Of a stretch of DNA of 64,000 bases, positions 8,596 to 17,904 are shown one piece after another. The notes beneath the pieces are model-generated. The model did not search any database. It had not been told where the DNA came from and saw nothing but the letters and a program-made list of their open reading frames with translations. The stretch is from CAG-582 sp964551965 (lineage in GTDB: Bacteria > Bacillota_I > Bacilli_A > RF39 > UBA660): assembly GCA_964551965.1 (NCBI GenBank), contig CAZKFB010000001.1:1-64000 (forward strand), read 5' to 3'. Numbering within the stretch: the first letter of the stretch is position 1; each line of letters starts with the position of its first letter. Both the position numbers and the translations under genes were made by a program.

Positions 8596-8979
8596 ATGGC
8601 TTATAATAGAAGAAAAAGAAAAGTTAAAAAGAATATTCCTGAAGCTGTAGCTCATATTACATCATCTTATAATAATACACTTGTTACAATTGCTGATAAA
8701 GATGGAAACACAATTAGTTGGGCATCAAGCGGAACTATCGGATACAAAGGATCAAAGAAGAAAACTCCATACGCTGCTGGTGTAGCTGCTGAGAGTGCAG
8801 GAAAGGCTGCAATGGATGCAGGAGTTGTTAAAGTATCTGTTATTGTTAAAGGTTTAGGTGGAGGTAGAGAAACTGCTATTCGTTCACTTCAAACTGTTGG
8901 ATTAGAAATAACATCTATTACTGATGAAACACCAATTCCACATAATGGTTGTAGACCACCAAAACGTCCAAGAAACTAA
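8596..8979 (+). CDS. rpsK: 30S ribosomal protein S11
   Basis: S11, 127 residues, lies on the small-subunit platform. It has AHITSSYNNTLVTIADKDGN, GGGRETAIRSLQ and the conserved ending HNGCRPPKRPRN. AGGAGG lies before the start. Order rpsM-rpsK-rpoA-rplQ as in the alpha operon; rpsD is absent here, as in Firmicutes. Confidence 0.97.
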   Translation: MAYNRRKRKVKKNIPEAVAHITSSYNNTLVTIADKDGNTISWASSGTIGYKGSKKKTPYAAGVAAESAGKAAMDAGVVKVSVIVKGLGGGRETAIRSLQTVGLEITSITDETPIPHNGCRPPKRPRN

Positions 8980-9012
8980 TAAATAAAGTAATTAAGGAAA
9001 GAGGATTGAAAT

Positions 9013-9951
9013 ATGAATTTTGAAAAACCAGAATATAAGATTACTGAATATGTTGAAAGTAAAAACTATGGTAAATTTGAACTAGAACCTTTAGAAAGAG
9101 GTTTTGGTACAACTATTGGAAATGCATTAAGAAGAGTAATGTTATCTAGTATGCCAGGCTCAGCCGTTACTAGTGTTAAAATTGATGGAGTTATGCATGA
9201 ATTCCAAAAAATTGATGGTGTAAGAGAAGATGTAATGAATATCATCTTAAATCTTAAATCATTAGTTGTTAAAAATCATTCTACTGAAAAAAAGGTAATG
9301 CATTTAACAGCATCTAAAGAAGGTCCAGTTACTGCAGGCGACATTGATCATGATGCTGATATTGAAATAGTAAATCCTGATTTAGTTATTTGTAATTTAG
9401 TTAAGGACGGAAAAATCAGTATTGAAATGACTGTTGATAATGGTCGTGGATATGTTGATGCAAAAGAAAATAAGAAAAAAGTTGGAGAATCTGCAGGAGT
9501 TATTCCTATAGATTCACTATATTCTCCAGTTGAAAAGGTTTCATTTGAAGTAGAGAATGCTCGTGTAGGACATAATGAAAACTATGATAAGTTAATTATG
9601 GAAGTTTACACTAATGGTTCAATTACTCCAGAAGAATGTATGGCTTTAGCTAGTAGAATTTTAATCGAACATTTAAATATTGTTGCTGATTTAAATCAAA
9701 TAGCTGACATAACTGGAATAATAGCTGAAAAGAAAGTTGATACAATTACTAAGACTTTAGAAACTCCAATCGAAGAAATCGAATTCTCAGTAAGAGCATA
9801 TAATTGCTTAAAACGTGCTGGAATTCATACAATGCAAGATTTAATCGATAAGAGAGAAGTAGAAGTTACTAAGATTAGAAACTTAGGTAAGAAATCACTT
9901 AAAGAAGTTATTGATAAAGTTAATGAAATGGGATTAAAATTCCGCGATTAA
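9013..9951 (+). CDS. rpoA: RNA polymerase alpha subunit
   Basis: Scaffold subunit of RNA polymerase, 312 residues. The N-terminal dimerisation domain holds LERGFGTTIGNALRRVMLSS. The C-terminal domain that contacts DNA and activators starts around residue 245 (EFSVRAYNCLKRAGI) and includes the helix-hairpin-helix KIRNLGKKSLKEV. Both domains are intact. Confidence 0.97.
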   Translation: MNFEKPEYKITEYVESKNYGKFELEPLERGFGTTIGNALRRVMLSSMPGSAVTSVKIDGVMHEFQKIDGVREDVMNIILNLKSLVVKNHSTEKKVMHLTASKEGPVTAGDIDHDADIEIVNPDLVICNLVKDGKISIEMTVDNGRGYVDAKENKKKVGESAGVIPIDSLYSPVEKVSFEVENARVGHNENYDKLIMEVYTNGSITPEECMALASRILIEHLNIVADLNQIADITGIIAEKKVDTITKTLETPIEEIEFSVRAYNCLKRAGIHTMQDLIDKREVEVTKIRNLGKKSLKEVIDKVNEMGLKFRD

Positions 9952-9976
9952 AAAATAAAACAAGGAGGTAACACTA

Positions 9977-10318
9977 ATGTATAGAAAATTAGGAAGGGAA
10001 TCTAGAATTAGAAGAAGTATATTAGCTGGTATTACTAAAGATGTCATTATGAATGAAGGTGTTGTTACTACTGAAGCTAGAGCTAAAGAAGTAAGAAAGT
10101 TCGTTGATAAAATGATTACTTATGGTAAAGATGGATCTTTAGTTGCAAGAAGAAAAGCCTTAGCTTTCTTACACAATGATAAACGTGTTGTTGATAAAGT
10201 ATTTAATGAATTAGCTCCACGTTATAAAGAAAGAAATGGCGGATATACAAGAATCATTAAACTAAAAGAAAGAGTTGGAGACGATGCTCTAACTGTAAGA
10301 CTTGAATTAGTTGACTAA
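9977..10318 (+). CDS. rplQ: 50S ribosomal protein L17
   Basis: L17, 113 residues, last gene of the ribosomal super-operon. It has MYRKLGRESRIRRSI at the start, ITTEARAKEVRKF-like sequence (VVTTEARAKEVRKF) and RNGGYTRIIKL near the end. Its last codons form the left arm of the operon terminator. Confidence 0.97.
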   Translation: MYRKLGRESRIRRSILAGITKDVIMNEGVVTTEARAKEVRKFVDKMITYGKDGSLVARRKALAFLHNDKRVVDKVFNELAPRYKERNGGYTRIIKLKERVGDDALTVRLELVD

Positions 10319-10331
10319 TCAAGTCTTTTTT
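10299..10331 (+). terminator. Terminator of the ribosomal operon
   Basis: GACTTGAATTAGT (10299-10311) pairs with ACTAATCAAGTC (ending at 10325) with one bulged base, followed by a run of T. The left arm lies inside the rplQ coding end. Confidence 0.85.
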
Positions 10332-10374
10332 CTTGTATTAAATTGTTTTATAATTATATTTGAGAGTGGTATTA

Positions 10375-10629
10375 ATGAAATTTAGAAAGAGTAAAGCAGG
10401 TATTTATATACTAATTGTAAATATTTTATATATACTAATGACTTTGACTAATGATACTGAATTATTAGTTAAATTAATAACTACGATAATATCGGGCTTC
10501 ATTGCTGTTACATTAAATGGTTATATGATTAAGATGACAAAAAGAAAAAAGACAAATGTAATATGCTTTATCTTGAATATAATAATTTTAAATATATTAT
10601 TAATGTATCCGATATATAATCCTATCTAA
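10375..10629 (+). CDS. Small membrane protein, unknown
   Basis: An 84-residue protein starting at the ATG at 10375 behind GAGAGTGGT; an in-frame TTG at 10360 is a poorer choice. It has an N-terminal basic patch (KFRKSKAG) and three hydrophobic stretches at about residues 7-24, 32-50 and 60-80, so it is probably polytopic. No family recognised. A TATAAT box lies at 10349-10354, so it may have its own promoter after the ribosomal terminator. A weak stem (AAAGAG 10638-10643 with CTCTTT 10665-10670) plus T-run downstream may end the transcript. Confidence 0.6.
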   Translation: MKFRKSKAGIYILIVNILYILMTLTNDTELLVKLITTIISGFIAVTLNGYMIKMTKRKKTNVICFILNIIILNILLMYPIYNPI

Positions 10630-10852
10630 AGAAAGTTAAAGAGTTATTTTTCGTTTGTGGAATGCTCTTTTTTATATTATTTTGGTTATTATTAATTGAA
10701 GGCATATTTAACTTAGGTAGATTACTATTGGACATTTTACTTCTAATTGATCTAATAGTAGGAGTAATATCACGGACTAGGGGAAGTGCACGATTAGCAA
10801 TATTTAAAATTCTTAAACTACTAGATAAAAAATTGGAAAAGTTAGAAAACAC
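10622..10852 (-). CDS. Small YqfQ/VrrA-like protein (tentative)
   Basis: A minus-strand frame of 76 codons beginning with GTG at 10852, six bases after an AGGTG ribosome-binding site; the frame is open to a further GTG at 10861. The middle reads LRILNIANRALPLVRDITPT, followed by an Asn/Pro-rich tail. That layout (coiled N-terminus, IPLV-type segment, low-complexity tail) recalls the small YqfQ/VrrA proteins of Bacilli, but this is a resemblance only. The 3' end overlaps the convergent gene at 10375-10629 by eight bases. A hydrophobic plus-strand frame over the same DNA is the alternative. Confidence 0.45.
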   Translation of the reverse strand: MFSNFSNFLSSSLRILNIANRALPLVRDITPTIRSIRSKMSNSNLPKLNMPSINNNQNNIKKSIPQTKNNSLTFFR

Positions 10853-10913
10853 ATGTATCACCTAATAAATTATATGATTAATTAATAAAAATGTTTAATA
10901 TTGTTTTTTTTTA

Positions 10914-10922
10914 TGCTATAAT
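10914..10922 (+). promoter_or_regulatory. Extended -10 promoter for the pilC operon
   Basis: TGCTATAAT, a consensus extended -10 element, 40 bases before the pilC-like ATG. The region upstream is AT-rich and has no clear -35, as expected for extended -10 promoters. Confidence 0.6.
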
Positions 10923-10961
10923 TGAATCATAGTGAGATACTAGAAAGTAGGTGTCTGAAGA

Positions 10962-12530
10962 ATGGGGTTAGCAAAAGAATCAGGACATAAGCAAGATAAT
11001 TTCTTCTTATTCTTTCCTATGTATGTATGTTTAGGAGTATATTACATTTTAAGAACTTTAGTTTCTCCATTATTAATTGTTTGGAATTCTTTATCAGATT
11101 CATTATATAGTGGAATTACTAAAAGAAATAATGCTGATGATGGTAGAATCTTCATGACTGAGCAAGAGAGATTAGATTATATTAAAGCTCAGGAATCAAA
11201 GAATCCGGAAGAAGCTAAGAAAGAAATACATGTAAATCCTAAATTAATAGAAGAAAGAGAAAACTTAATTAATGCTATTGATTCAGGAACAGAAATAAGA
11301 AGTGATAAACCAGTAACATATCGTTATACAGCTTTAACTCCAGAAGGAAAGCAAGTTACTAATTCATTCTATGCTTTTTCTAAAGTTGAAGTTTATACAT
11401 TCTTAGAGAATGAAGGATATAAAGTATTTAAAATAGAGACTTCTCCAATGATTGAAAGATTATATGGACCAAGTAAGTTTAATACAGGAAGAATTAGTAC
11501 TAAGAATATAGTTTTCTGGTTACAACAATTATCTACATATTTAAAGAGTGGAATACCATTAACTGATGCAATGCGTATTTTAAGTAAACAAATGGGTAGA
11601 AACAAGAATATTAAAAGAGTTTTTGATGCTGTTGTATATAATTTAACATTAGGTGAAAGTTTCTCAAGTGCTTTGGAAAAACAAGGAGAAGCATTCCCAG
11701 CATTATTAATTAATATGGTTAAGTCAGCAGAAGCTACCGGAGATCTTGAAGGAACACTTGATGAGATGGCTGATTATTATAAGGCAACAGAGACAACTAG
11801 AAAAGAAATGATCAGTGCTTTAACTTATCCTTGTCTAGTAATGTTCTTCTCAATATGTGTTATTACATTTATTCTTGTATATTTGATACCTCAATTTGTT
11901 GGAATATATGAGACTGCCGGAGTTACTTTAAATCCAATTACAGCCGGTATTATTGTAGCAAGTAATTATTTAAAAGCTAATTTATTCTATATTATATTAG
12001 TAGTTGCAATGATTATTGTCGTACTTTATGTTTTATATACGAATATTAAAGCATTTAGATATTTTGCACAAACAGTATTAATGAAAATTCCAGTAATTGG
12101 AAAAGTAATTATCTATAAAGAAATGATGATATTTACAAAAACATTCTCAAGTTTACTTAAGAATAATGTATTTATTACTGAATCTATGGATATTTTAAGA
12201 AAAGTTACTAATAATGAAATTTATAGAGAGATAATGATTAATACTATAAATGCTATTGGTCGAGGAGAAAAGATTTCGACATCATTCTATGGCCATTGGG
12301 CTATTCCCGAAGTAGCTTATTATATGATGGTTACTGGTGAATCTACCGGTGAACTTGCTGAAATGATGGGAAAAGTAGCAGATTATTATCAAGAACAACA
12401 TAAGATGATTGTCGATTCAATGAAGACATTAATTGAACCTATCTTAATTATTTTCCTAGCAGTTGTTGTTGGTGGAATTATAATTGCTGTAATTGTTCCA
12501 ATGTTCAGTCTATATCAAAACTTAATGTAA
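10962..12530 (+). CDS. pilC: Type II/IV secretion system F protein (PilC/GspF-like) with N-terminal membrane extension
   Basis: Inner-membrane platform protein of a type IV pilus-like machine, 522 residues. Two GspF domains are seen, from about residue 180 (NIVFWLQQLSTYLKSGIPLT) and from about 390 (EMMIFTKTFSSLLKNNV), with paired hydrophobic segments near 285-370 and at the C-terminus. Before them is the usual short soluble domain (YRYTALTPEGKQV). The first about 110 residues are unusual: a hydrophobic stretch (FFLFFPMYVCLGVYYIL) and then a charged linker not present in standard PilC. AGGTG lies 8 bases before the ATG. It is followed by a prepilin peptidase; no PilB/PilT ATPase or pilin gene is adjacent, so these must be elsewhere if the system works. 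Confidence 0.9.
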   Translation: MGLAKESGHKQDNFFLFFPMYVCLGVYYILRTLVSPLLIVWNSLSDSLYSGITKRNNADDGRIFMTEQERLDYIKAQESKNPEEAKKEIHVNPKLIEERENLINAIDSGTEIRSDKPVTYRYTALTPEGKQVTNSFYAFSKVEVYTFLENEGYKVFKIETSPMIERLYGPSKFNTGRISTKNIVFWLQQLSTYLKSGIPLTDAMRILSKQMGRNKNIKRVFDAVVYNLTLGESFSSALEKQGEAFPALLINMVKSAEATGDLEGTLDEMADYYKATETTRKEMISALTYPCLVMFFSICVITFILVYLIPQFVGIYETAGVTLNPITAGIIVASNYLKANLFYIILVVAMIIVVLYVLYTNIKAFRYFAQTVLMKIPVIGKVIIYKEMMIFTKTFSSLLKNNVFITESMDILRKVTNNEIYREIMINTINAIGRGEKISTSFYGHWAIPEVAYYMMVTGESTGELAEMMGKVADYYQEQHKMIVDSMKTLIEPILIIFLAVVVGGIIIAVIVPMFSLYQNLM

Positions 12531-12549
12531 TTTCTACAAGGAGGGTATT

Positions 12550-13314
12550 ATGGATGTGATTGTGGTTTATCTGTTTATAGCAGGATTATTCTTTGGTTCA
12601 TTTTTCAATTGTATTGCAAATAGACTAAGTAAAAATGAATCGATAATTCGACCAGGATCACATTGCGAAAATTGTAAACATGAATTAGCCTGGTATGAAT
12701 TAATACCAGTTTTTTCATACATTTTTTTAAGAGGTAGATGTAAGAAATGTCATACTAAATTGAGTGTATGGTATCCATTAACAGAAATTATAACGGGATT
12801 ATTGTTTGCTATTTCTTATATTCGATTTGGTTTTACTATTGAAACTCTTATATCAATTACTATTGTTTCTATTTTAATTATTACATTTATAAGTGATATT
12901 AGTTATTATATTATACTAGATGAAGTAGTATTTATTGGGCTCTTGATAATGGTTGTATTGATGTATTTTAACTCAGGCGTTACGGGACTTATAAAGAGTA
13001 TTATTGGTTGCTTATTTATTGGTGGTGTAATGACGTTCATTAAGTTAATAGGGGATAAAGCATTTAAAACAGAATCATTGGGATGGGGAGATATTAAACT
13101 AAGTTTAATAGCAGGATTTATTCTAGGTATTAGATTAGGTGCTGTATATATCTTTTTAGGTTCTCTTATAGCTTTACCGTTTGGAATTATTTTATCTTTT
13201 AAAAGTAAATCAAAGATTATACCTTTCGGACCTTTTTTATCGATAAGTTTAATTATTATATATTGGTTTAGCCCAGTATTTTATTCAATTTTAAATATTT
13301 TGTTAGGAGTATAA
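12550..13314 (+). CDS. pilD: Prepilin peptidase (type IV leader peptidase)
   Basis: Membrane aspartyl protease that cleaves and methylates type IV prepilins, 254 residues. It opens with the family segment GLFFGSFFNCIANRL. The cytoplasmic zinc loop has two CxxC pairs (CENCKHELAWYELIP and CKKCHTKL). The catalytic Asp are in FISDISYYIILDE and GWGDIKL. About seven hydrophobic segments follow. AGGAGG lies 6 bases before the ATG. Next to pilC, so it presumably processes the pilins of the same machine. Confidence 0.94.
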   Translation: MDVIVVYLFIAGLFFGSFFNCIANRLSKNESIIRPGSHCENCKHELAWYELIPVFSYIFLRGRCKKCHTKLSVWYPLTEIITGLLFAISYIRFGFTIETLISITIVSILIITFISDISYYIILDEVVFIGLLIMVVLMYFNSGVTGLIKSIIGCLFIGGVMTFIKLIGDKAFKTESLGWGDIKLSLIAGFILGIRLGAVYIFLGSLIALPFGIILSFKSKSKIIPFGPFLSISLIIIYWFSPVFYSILNILLGV

Positions 13315-13316
13315 AT

Positions 13317-14852
13317 ATGAAGAAGTTAATTATAACATTGTTATTATCCTTATTCTTTGTTGGTAATGTTGATGCCTTAACGACAATTAATAAGATGGAT
13401 ATTAATGTTAAAATCGATGAAAATGGTATTGCAACAGTAAGTGAAGTATGGTCAATGCCAAAGCAGAATTCTACAGAGATAAAAAAAACATTTTATAATA
13501 CAGCTAATTCTAAAATAACAGATTTAGTATTAACTGATTCCAATAGTCATCAATATATAAATTCGAATAATATTAAAAATAAAATATATAATTATAAACT
13601 TAGTAGTAGAGGTAAGAGTAATTACTTATATATTAATACGGATGGCAGTGAGAAAGTTATTACATTAAACTATAAAATAACAGGAATGATTAAATCTTAT
13701 AATGATCTAGATGGTATTAATTGGTATTTTTTAAATACATCTAATGATATGGATGTTAAATCTCTTAATGTTACTATTGAAGATGTTTATCCATACACGG
13801 AAGGCAATGTTGGTTTATACGGAATAGGTAATAATCTTGATTGTTCAATAAAAGAAGGGAAAATTATTTTAAGAGCCGAATATTTAAGTAATCATAGTAA
13901 AGTATTACTATTAACTACATTCACTGATAAGAAATATAATAATACGATTAAAATAAATAGCAATTATATAGATTATTATAAAAAGAATAAACCTTCAATA
14001 ATAAATGATATTAGAAATTTTTTAGCTAGTGAAACTGTATTAATTATTATTATTGTATTCACTTTAATAGTTATCTTTGTAATATTAAGAGTGAGTTTAG
14101 GTAAAAAGAATAATATCTTTGATTCTCTAACTATTAAGAGTAAGACTAATTTAGTTCATTCGACAAAGGATGCTGAATATTATGAACTGCTTCCTTGTGA
14201 TGGAGATTTCTATCATCTAGAGTTCTTAGCAGCATTCTTCAATATAACTAAGAGTAGATCTAATATAATTGCGGCAACTATTCTAAGATGGATTATAAAT
14301 GGACTTGCCGAAATGGATAGTCAAGACAAAGTAATAATCTTAAAAGAGAATTTAAAGTTTACTAATCCTTTAGATGAAAAACTATATGAGATTTTAATTG
14401 AATCATGCGGATCCAATAAGATCAAGAAAAATACTCTTAATAAATATATTGAAAATAATCAAGAGAAGTTAGATGAATGGTATATGAGTATTTATGAATA
14501 TGCTATAAATAAAGAATATAATTTAGGTAATATTAAAAAAGGCAAGAAAACATTAATAGTAACCGACGAAGTTGTTGAATCAGCAAATAAATTAATGGGA
14601 TTAAAGAAATATCTTCTTAACTTTAATCAAGTACCAAGATCAAGTGAATTAACTCCAAAATTATATGAAGATTTACTTATTGTAGCATGTCTTTTAGGAT
14701 TATCAAATTCTCTTTCTAAAGAGATATTAAGAAAGAATAAGGACAATAGACTAGCTTTAGTATTAGAAGAATTTACGAATGTTAGAGATATCTTACTTCC
14801 GACATATACTATAAAGACTAGTAAAGTTAATTTTATTGAATCGATAAAATAA
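13317..14852 (+). CDS. DUF2207-type membrane protein
   Basis: 511 residues. A signal peptide (KKLIITLLLSLFFVGNVDA) is followed by an extracellular beta domain of about 200 residues with the DUF2207 pattern (INKMDINVKIDENGIATVSEVW at residue 22 onward; LDGINWYFLNTSN). One transmembrane segment lies around 242-262 (VLIIIIVFTLIVIFVIL), then an alpha-helical cytosolic region with a typical peptidase-free C domain. Function of DUF2207 proteins is not established. It begins two bases after the prepilin peptidase and is probably co-transcribed with it. Confidence 0.8.
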   Translation: MKKLIITLLLSLFFVGNVDALTTINKMDINVKIDENGIATVSEVWSMPKQNSTEIKKTFYNTANSKITDLVLTDSNSHQYINSNNIKNKIYNYKLSSRGKSNYLYINTDGSEKVITLNYKITGMIKSYNDLDGINWYFLNTSNDMDVKSLNVTIEDVYPYTEGNVGLYGIGNNLDCSIKEGKIILRAEYLSNHSKVLLLTTFTDKKYNNTIKINSNYIDYYKKNKPSIINDIRNFLASETVLIIIIVFTLIVIFVILRVSLGKKNNIFDSLTIKSKTNLVHSTKDAEYYELLPCDGDFYHLEFLAAFFNITKSRSNIIAATILRWIINGLAEMDSQDKVIILKENLKFTNPLDEKLYEILIESCGSNKIKKNTLNKYIENNQEKLDEWYMSIYEYAINKEYNLGNIKKGKKTLIVTDEVVESANKLMGLKKYLLNFNQVPRSSELTPKLYEDLLIVACLLGLSNSLSKEILRKNKDNRLALVLEEFTNVRDILLPTYTIKTSKVNFIESIK

Positions 14853-14898
14853 ATTTTAAGATTAACATGTAAAGTCATTAAAACTTATGTCGAATAGT

Positions 14899-14926
14899 GT
14901 TGAGAATAACATACTTTATGGTAAAA
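14899..14926 (+). promoter_or_regulatory. Promoter for the SipW-type island
   Basis: TTGAGA (14899-14904), 16-base spacer, TAAAAT (14921-14926) preceded by TGG. It lies 43 bases upstream of the TasA-like gene start. Confidence 0.6.
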
Positions 14927-14968
14927 TCTAAAGTAGAAATAATAACATAGAAAGAAGGAAGTAAGAAA

Positions 14969-15550
14969 ATGAAAGGAAAAACAAAAAAGAGCATTTTAGT
15001 TCTAGTAGTACTACTATCAATAGGATTTGCAGCTGTAACTACTACATTAACAATTAACGGAACACTTCGTTTAGGAGCAAATCAGGATAATTTCAAAGAT
15101 AATTTGATTTTTACAAAAGCTGAATTGACATATTCTGAAGATGTTTCAACAGAAGTAGAAGAAGGAGAAAATGCAACAATTTCTGTAGATGGAAAGTCAA
15201 TATCATTTACTACAAGAACACTAAAGAATATTGGAAGTGTAGCAACACTAACATATGATATAACTAATAATTCTCAATATACTGCAGAATTTACGGGAAT
15301 TACTTGTACAGTTACAAATAGTGATGGAGTTGATGTAACAGATGCAGTAAAAGGAAATACTGATTATATTACATTAGATGCTAAAGATTTCACTAATGAA
15401 AGTGGAAATATAAAAATCAAACCTACTGAAAAAGTTGAAGGTCATACCTTAAAAGTTGGTATGAGAAAATCATTTGTAGGTGATGAAACTAATAATCAAA
15501 CACAATATACAATAAATTGTACTATTAATGCTTCAGGTTTATCTGATTAA
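14969..15550 (+). CDS. TasA/camelysin-like secreted protein with SipW-type signal
   Basis: 193 residues. The N-terminus has a basic start (KGKTKKS), a hydrophobic core and the SipW-substrate motif SIGFAAVTTTLTINGTLRLG, in which cleavage precedes a beta strand. The rest is one beta-rich domain with two Cys (GITCTVTN and INCTINASG). TasA of Bacillus forms biofilm fibres after cleavage by SipW. The next gene is such a peptidase, so a structural surface role is inferred. It could equally be a minor surface protein; no catalytic motif is seen. Confidence 0.8.
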   Translation: MKGKTKKSILVLVVLLSIGFAAVTTTLTINGTLRLGANQDNFKDNLIFTKAELTYSEDVSTEVEEGENATISVDGKSISFTTRTLKNIGSVATLTYDITNNSQYTAEFTGITCTVTNSDGVDVTDAVKGNTDYITLDAKDFTNESGNIKIKPTEKVEGHTLKVGMRKSFVGDETNNQTQYTINCTINASGLSD

Positions 15551-15570
15551 TAATAAGAGTGGTGAGAAAT

Positions 15571-16701
15571 ATGTTAAAATATGTACTGCAAGTACTTTCA
15601 ATATTATTAACGATTTCTCTTTTATTCTTTAATATTTATATTTCAAAATCAATAAGTTTTATCTTTACTCTTGCAGTACTAATAGGTCTCTTAATCGTGA
15701 GCTTTTTCTTGTGTGGATATAGAAGAATAGATAAAAGGGACTATAAATATAAGATTTTGCTTATAGCAGGATTAGCATTTGTTCTTCAGAGTATATTATT
15801 CTTGATTGGAACAAAGACAGGATATATTGCAAACTATAGCTCAATATTTAAAAATTATATTGAAAAGAATATGGTATTAACAGTATTCTTAATTATATTA
15901 GTAAGAGAAGTTGTTCGATATTTAGTATTAAATGTACGCGCAGCAACTAAGATGCAAAGTATACTTATTAATGTTTTACTTGTAGTTATGTGCATATTAG
16001 TAGATATATCTATTTCTACTAAAATATATACATTTACTTCATTTACATTAGTTTACGAATTTGTTGCATTATTCTTAATACCTAGTGCAGCAAAGAATAT
16101 TTTACTCAATTATTTGAGTATTATTGGAGGCTATCCAATTACTATAATATATATATTAATCATGGATTTATATATTTATTTCATGCCAGTAAGACCTAAA
16201 TTAAATATGTTGCTAGAATCAATTATTTTACTAGTATTTCCATATTTAGTATATAATTATATAAGAAAGTTAAATAATAAGAAAACGATTATAAAGAAAA
16301 AAGAAAAGAGAAAAAATAAAGTAGTTAGTTTAATTTCATCAATAGTATTTATTCTACTTGTATGTTTGGTTTCAAGAGAATTTAAATATTCAATGATTGG
16401 GATAGGTTCTGAATCAATGACTGGTACAATAAATAAGGGAGATGCAATAATTTATAAAAGACATGAAGGTCACGAAAACCTAATGAATAGAGTGATTGTA
16501 TATAAAAGGAAAGACATAATGATTGTTCATCGTGTTATAAAAGTTTATGCTTTAGATGATGAGTATGTATTTCAAACTAAAGGAGATGCAAATGAATCGG
16601 CAGATAATTGGCTAGTAGAAGAAAAAGATGTACTGGGTACAGTAGAGTGGCGTATACCACTCATTGCATGGCCATCAGTTTTACTAAGCGAAATATTTTA
16701 A
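15571..16701 (+). CDS. sipW: Signal peptidase I, ER/SipW type, with polytopic N-terminal domain
   Basis: 376 residues. About seven hydrophobic segments occupy residues 5-240, then a transmembrane anchor (VVSLISSIVFILLVCLVS) and the S26B catalytic domain. The nucleophile Ser is in IGSESMTG (about residue 281). The general base is His (MIVHRVIKV, about 319) instead of the Lys of ordinary bacterial enzymes. The conserved TKGDANESAD Asp follows. SipW-type peptidases mature TasA-like proteins, and two such substrates flank this gene. The ATG at 15571 follows GAGTGGTGAG; in-frame GTG codons at 15559 and 15562 overlap that site. The long N-terminal domain is more than SipW needs. Confidence 0.87.
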   Translation: MLKYVLQVLSILLTISLLFFNIYISKSISFIFTLAVLIGLLIVSFFLCGYRRIDKRDYKYKILLIAGLAFVLQSILFLIGTKTGYIANYSSIFKNYIEKNMVLTVFLIILVREVVRYLVLNVRAATKMQSILINVLLVVMCILVDISISTKIYTFTSFTLVYEFVALFLIPSAAKNILLNYLSIIGGYPITIIYILIMDLYIYFMPVRPKLNMLLESIILLVFPYLVYNYIRKLNNKKTIIKKKEKRKNKVVSLISSIVFILLVCLVSREFKYSMIGIGSESMTGTINKGDAIIYKRHEGHENLMNRVIVYKRKDIMIVHRVIKVYALDDEYVFQTKGDANESADNWLVEEKDVLGTVEWRIPLIAWPSVLLSEIF

Positions 16702-16718
16702 AATTGGAGTGGTAAATA

Positions 16719-17804
16719 ATGGAAAAAGTTGAATTACCAATTTTGAGAGGAAATAATAATAAAAAATCAATACCTTTAACAGTTACTGTTGGACTTATTA
16801 TATTAGTTGTACTATTACTTATAATAAGTTTATCATTAACATTCAAAAAGACTTATAAGATAAATTATAGTGATTCTTCCGATTTAGATTATAAGGTATA
16901 TTTAAAGAAAAACTCTCATTTTGATACACAATATTTAGGAAAAGATAAACAGTATATTTCATCATTAATAGACTACATTGATGCAGATTTCACTTATAAT
17001 TTTTCTAGTGAAGATGATATTGATATCGATTATGAATACTATATATTAGCAACTCTTAATATCACAAATGCTGATGGTAAATCAATATATGAGAAAAAAG
17101 AGTATTTACAAAACATTAAAAAAGCAACTTCAGATAACAATGCTTTAAATATTAAAGAAAACGTGAAAATTGATTATGATAAGTATAATAGAATAGCAAA
17201 AAGTTTTATTAGTGATTATGATTTAACAGCTAATGCCAATCTAGTTATTAGTTTAATGGTCAATGTTAAGGGTAAGAATTCAAACTTTGATAAGACCATA
17301 TCTGATGCTGGGGTAATTAAACTTAATGTCCCATTAACAACTAAGACAGTAGATATATCTATGGACTATGAATTATCAAATAATAAGAATGCCACATTGC
17401 AACAAAGAGAAACAGTCATAAAGAATAAAGCATTATTTATTGGTGGTGTTATATTTATAATTGTTGATATTTTAAGTATTATTGGTATTGTAGTTCATAT
17501 TATAATTACTCGTGATGAAAAAGAAAAATATCGAGTAGCATTAAATAAAATATTAAGAGATAATGAAAGATATATAAGTGAGACTATTATTACTGAAAGA
17601 GTAGAAGATATGTTAAAAACTAGATCGTTAAGAATTGAAGTAGTAAAGAGCTTTAATGCTTTAATGGATATAAGAGATAGTTTAAACAAACCAATTCTCT
17701 ACCATGAAGAGAAATTAGGAGAAGAAGCAGTATTCTATATATTAAGTGATCATATAGGTTACATATATGTAATGAATGTAAATGACTTTAAGAAAAAGAG
17801 ATAA
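16719..17804 (+). CDS. DUF5305-type membrane protein
   Basis: 361 residues with a topology seen next to ER-type signal peptidases in Firmicutes and archaea. An N-terminal transmembrane segment (residues 21-42) precedes a beta-rich external domain with KINYSDSSDLDYKVYLKKN and YLGKDKQYISSLIDYIDADFTYNF, the DUF5305 signature. A second transmembrane segment at about 235-255 is followed by a charged cytoplasmic tail. Function unknown; the linkage suggests an accessory factor for export or assembly of SipW substrates. A SD site (GGAGTGG) precedes the ATG, and a strong terminator overlaps the 3' end. Confidence 0.8.
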   Translation: MEKVELPILRGNNNKKSIPLTVTVGLIILVVLLLIISLSLTFKKTYKINYSDSSDLDYKVYLKKNSHFDTQYLGKDKQYISSLIDYIDADFTYNFSSEDDIDIDYEYYILATLNITNADGKSIYEKKEYLQNIKKATSDNNALNIKENVKIDYDKYNRIAKSFISDYDLTANANLVISLMVNVKGKNSNFDKTISDAGVIKLNVPLTTKTVDISMDYELSNNKNATLQQRETVIKNKALFIGGVIFIIVDILSIIGIVVHIIITRDEKEKYRVALNKILRDNERYISETIITERVEDMLKTRSLRIEVVKSFNALMDIRDSLNKPILYHEEKLGEEAVFYILSDHIGYIYVMNVNDFKKKR

Positions 17805-17819
17805 CTATCTCTTTTTTTT
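17793..17819 (+). terminator. Intrinsic terminator
   Basis: AAAAAGAGAT (17793-17802), loop AACT, ATCTCTTTTT, then T-run to 17819. It ends the TasA-like/SipW/DUF5305 operon. Confidence 0.88.
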
Positions 17820-17904
17820 GATAATTATAATTATTGAAAATATATATGTTAAGTTATATAATAAAAAATATAGGATAGTACTATATAGGAAGTAGGTATT
17901 AACC

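Noticed and set aside
10662..10865. Plus-strand hydrophobic frame of 67 codons
   Set aside because: No convincing ribosome-binding site, and its start falls in a terminator-like stem; the minus-strand frame over the same DNA has a better start signal.
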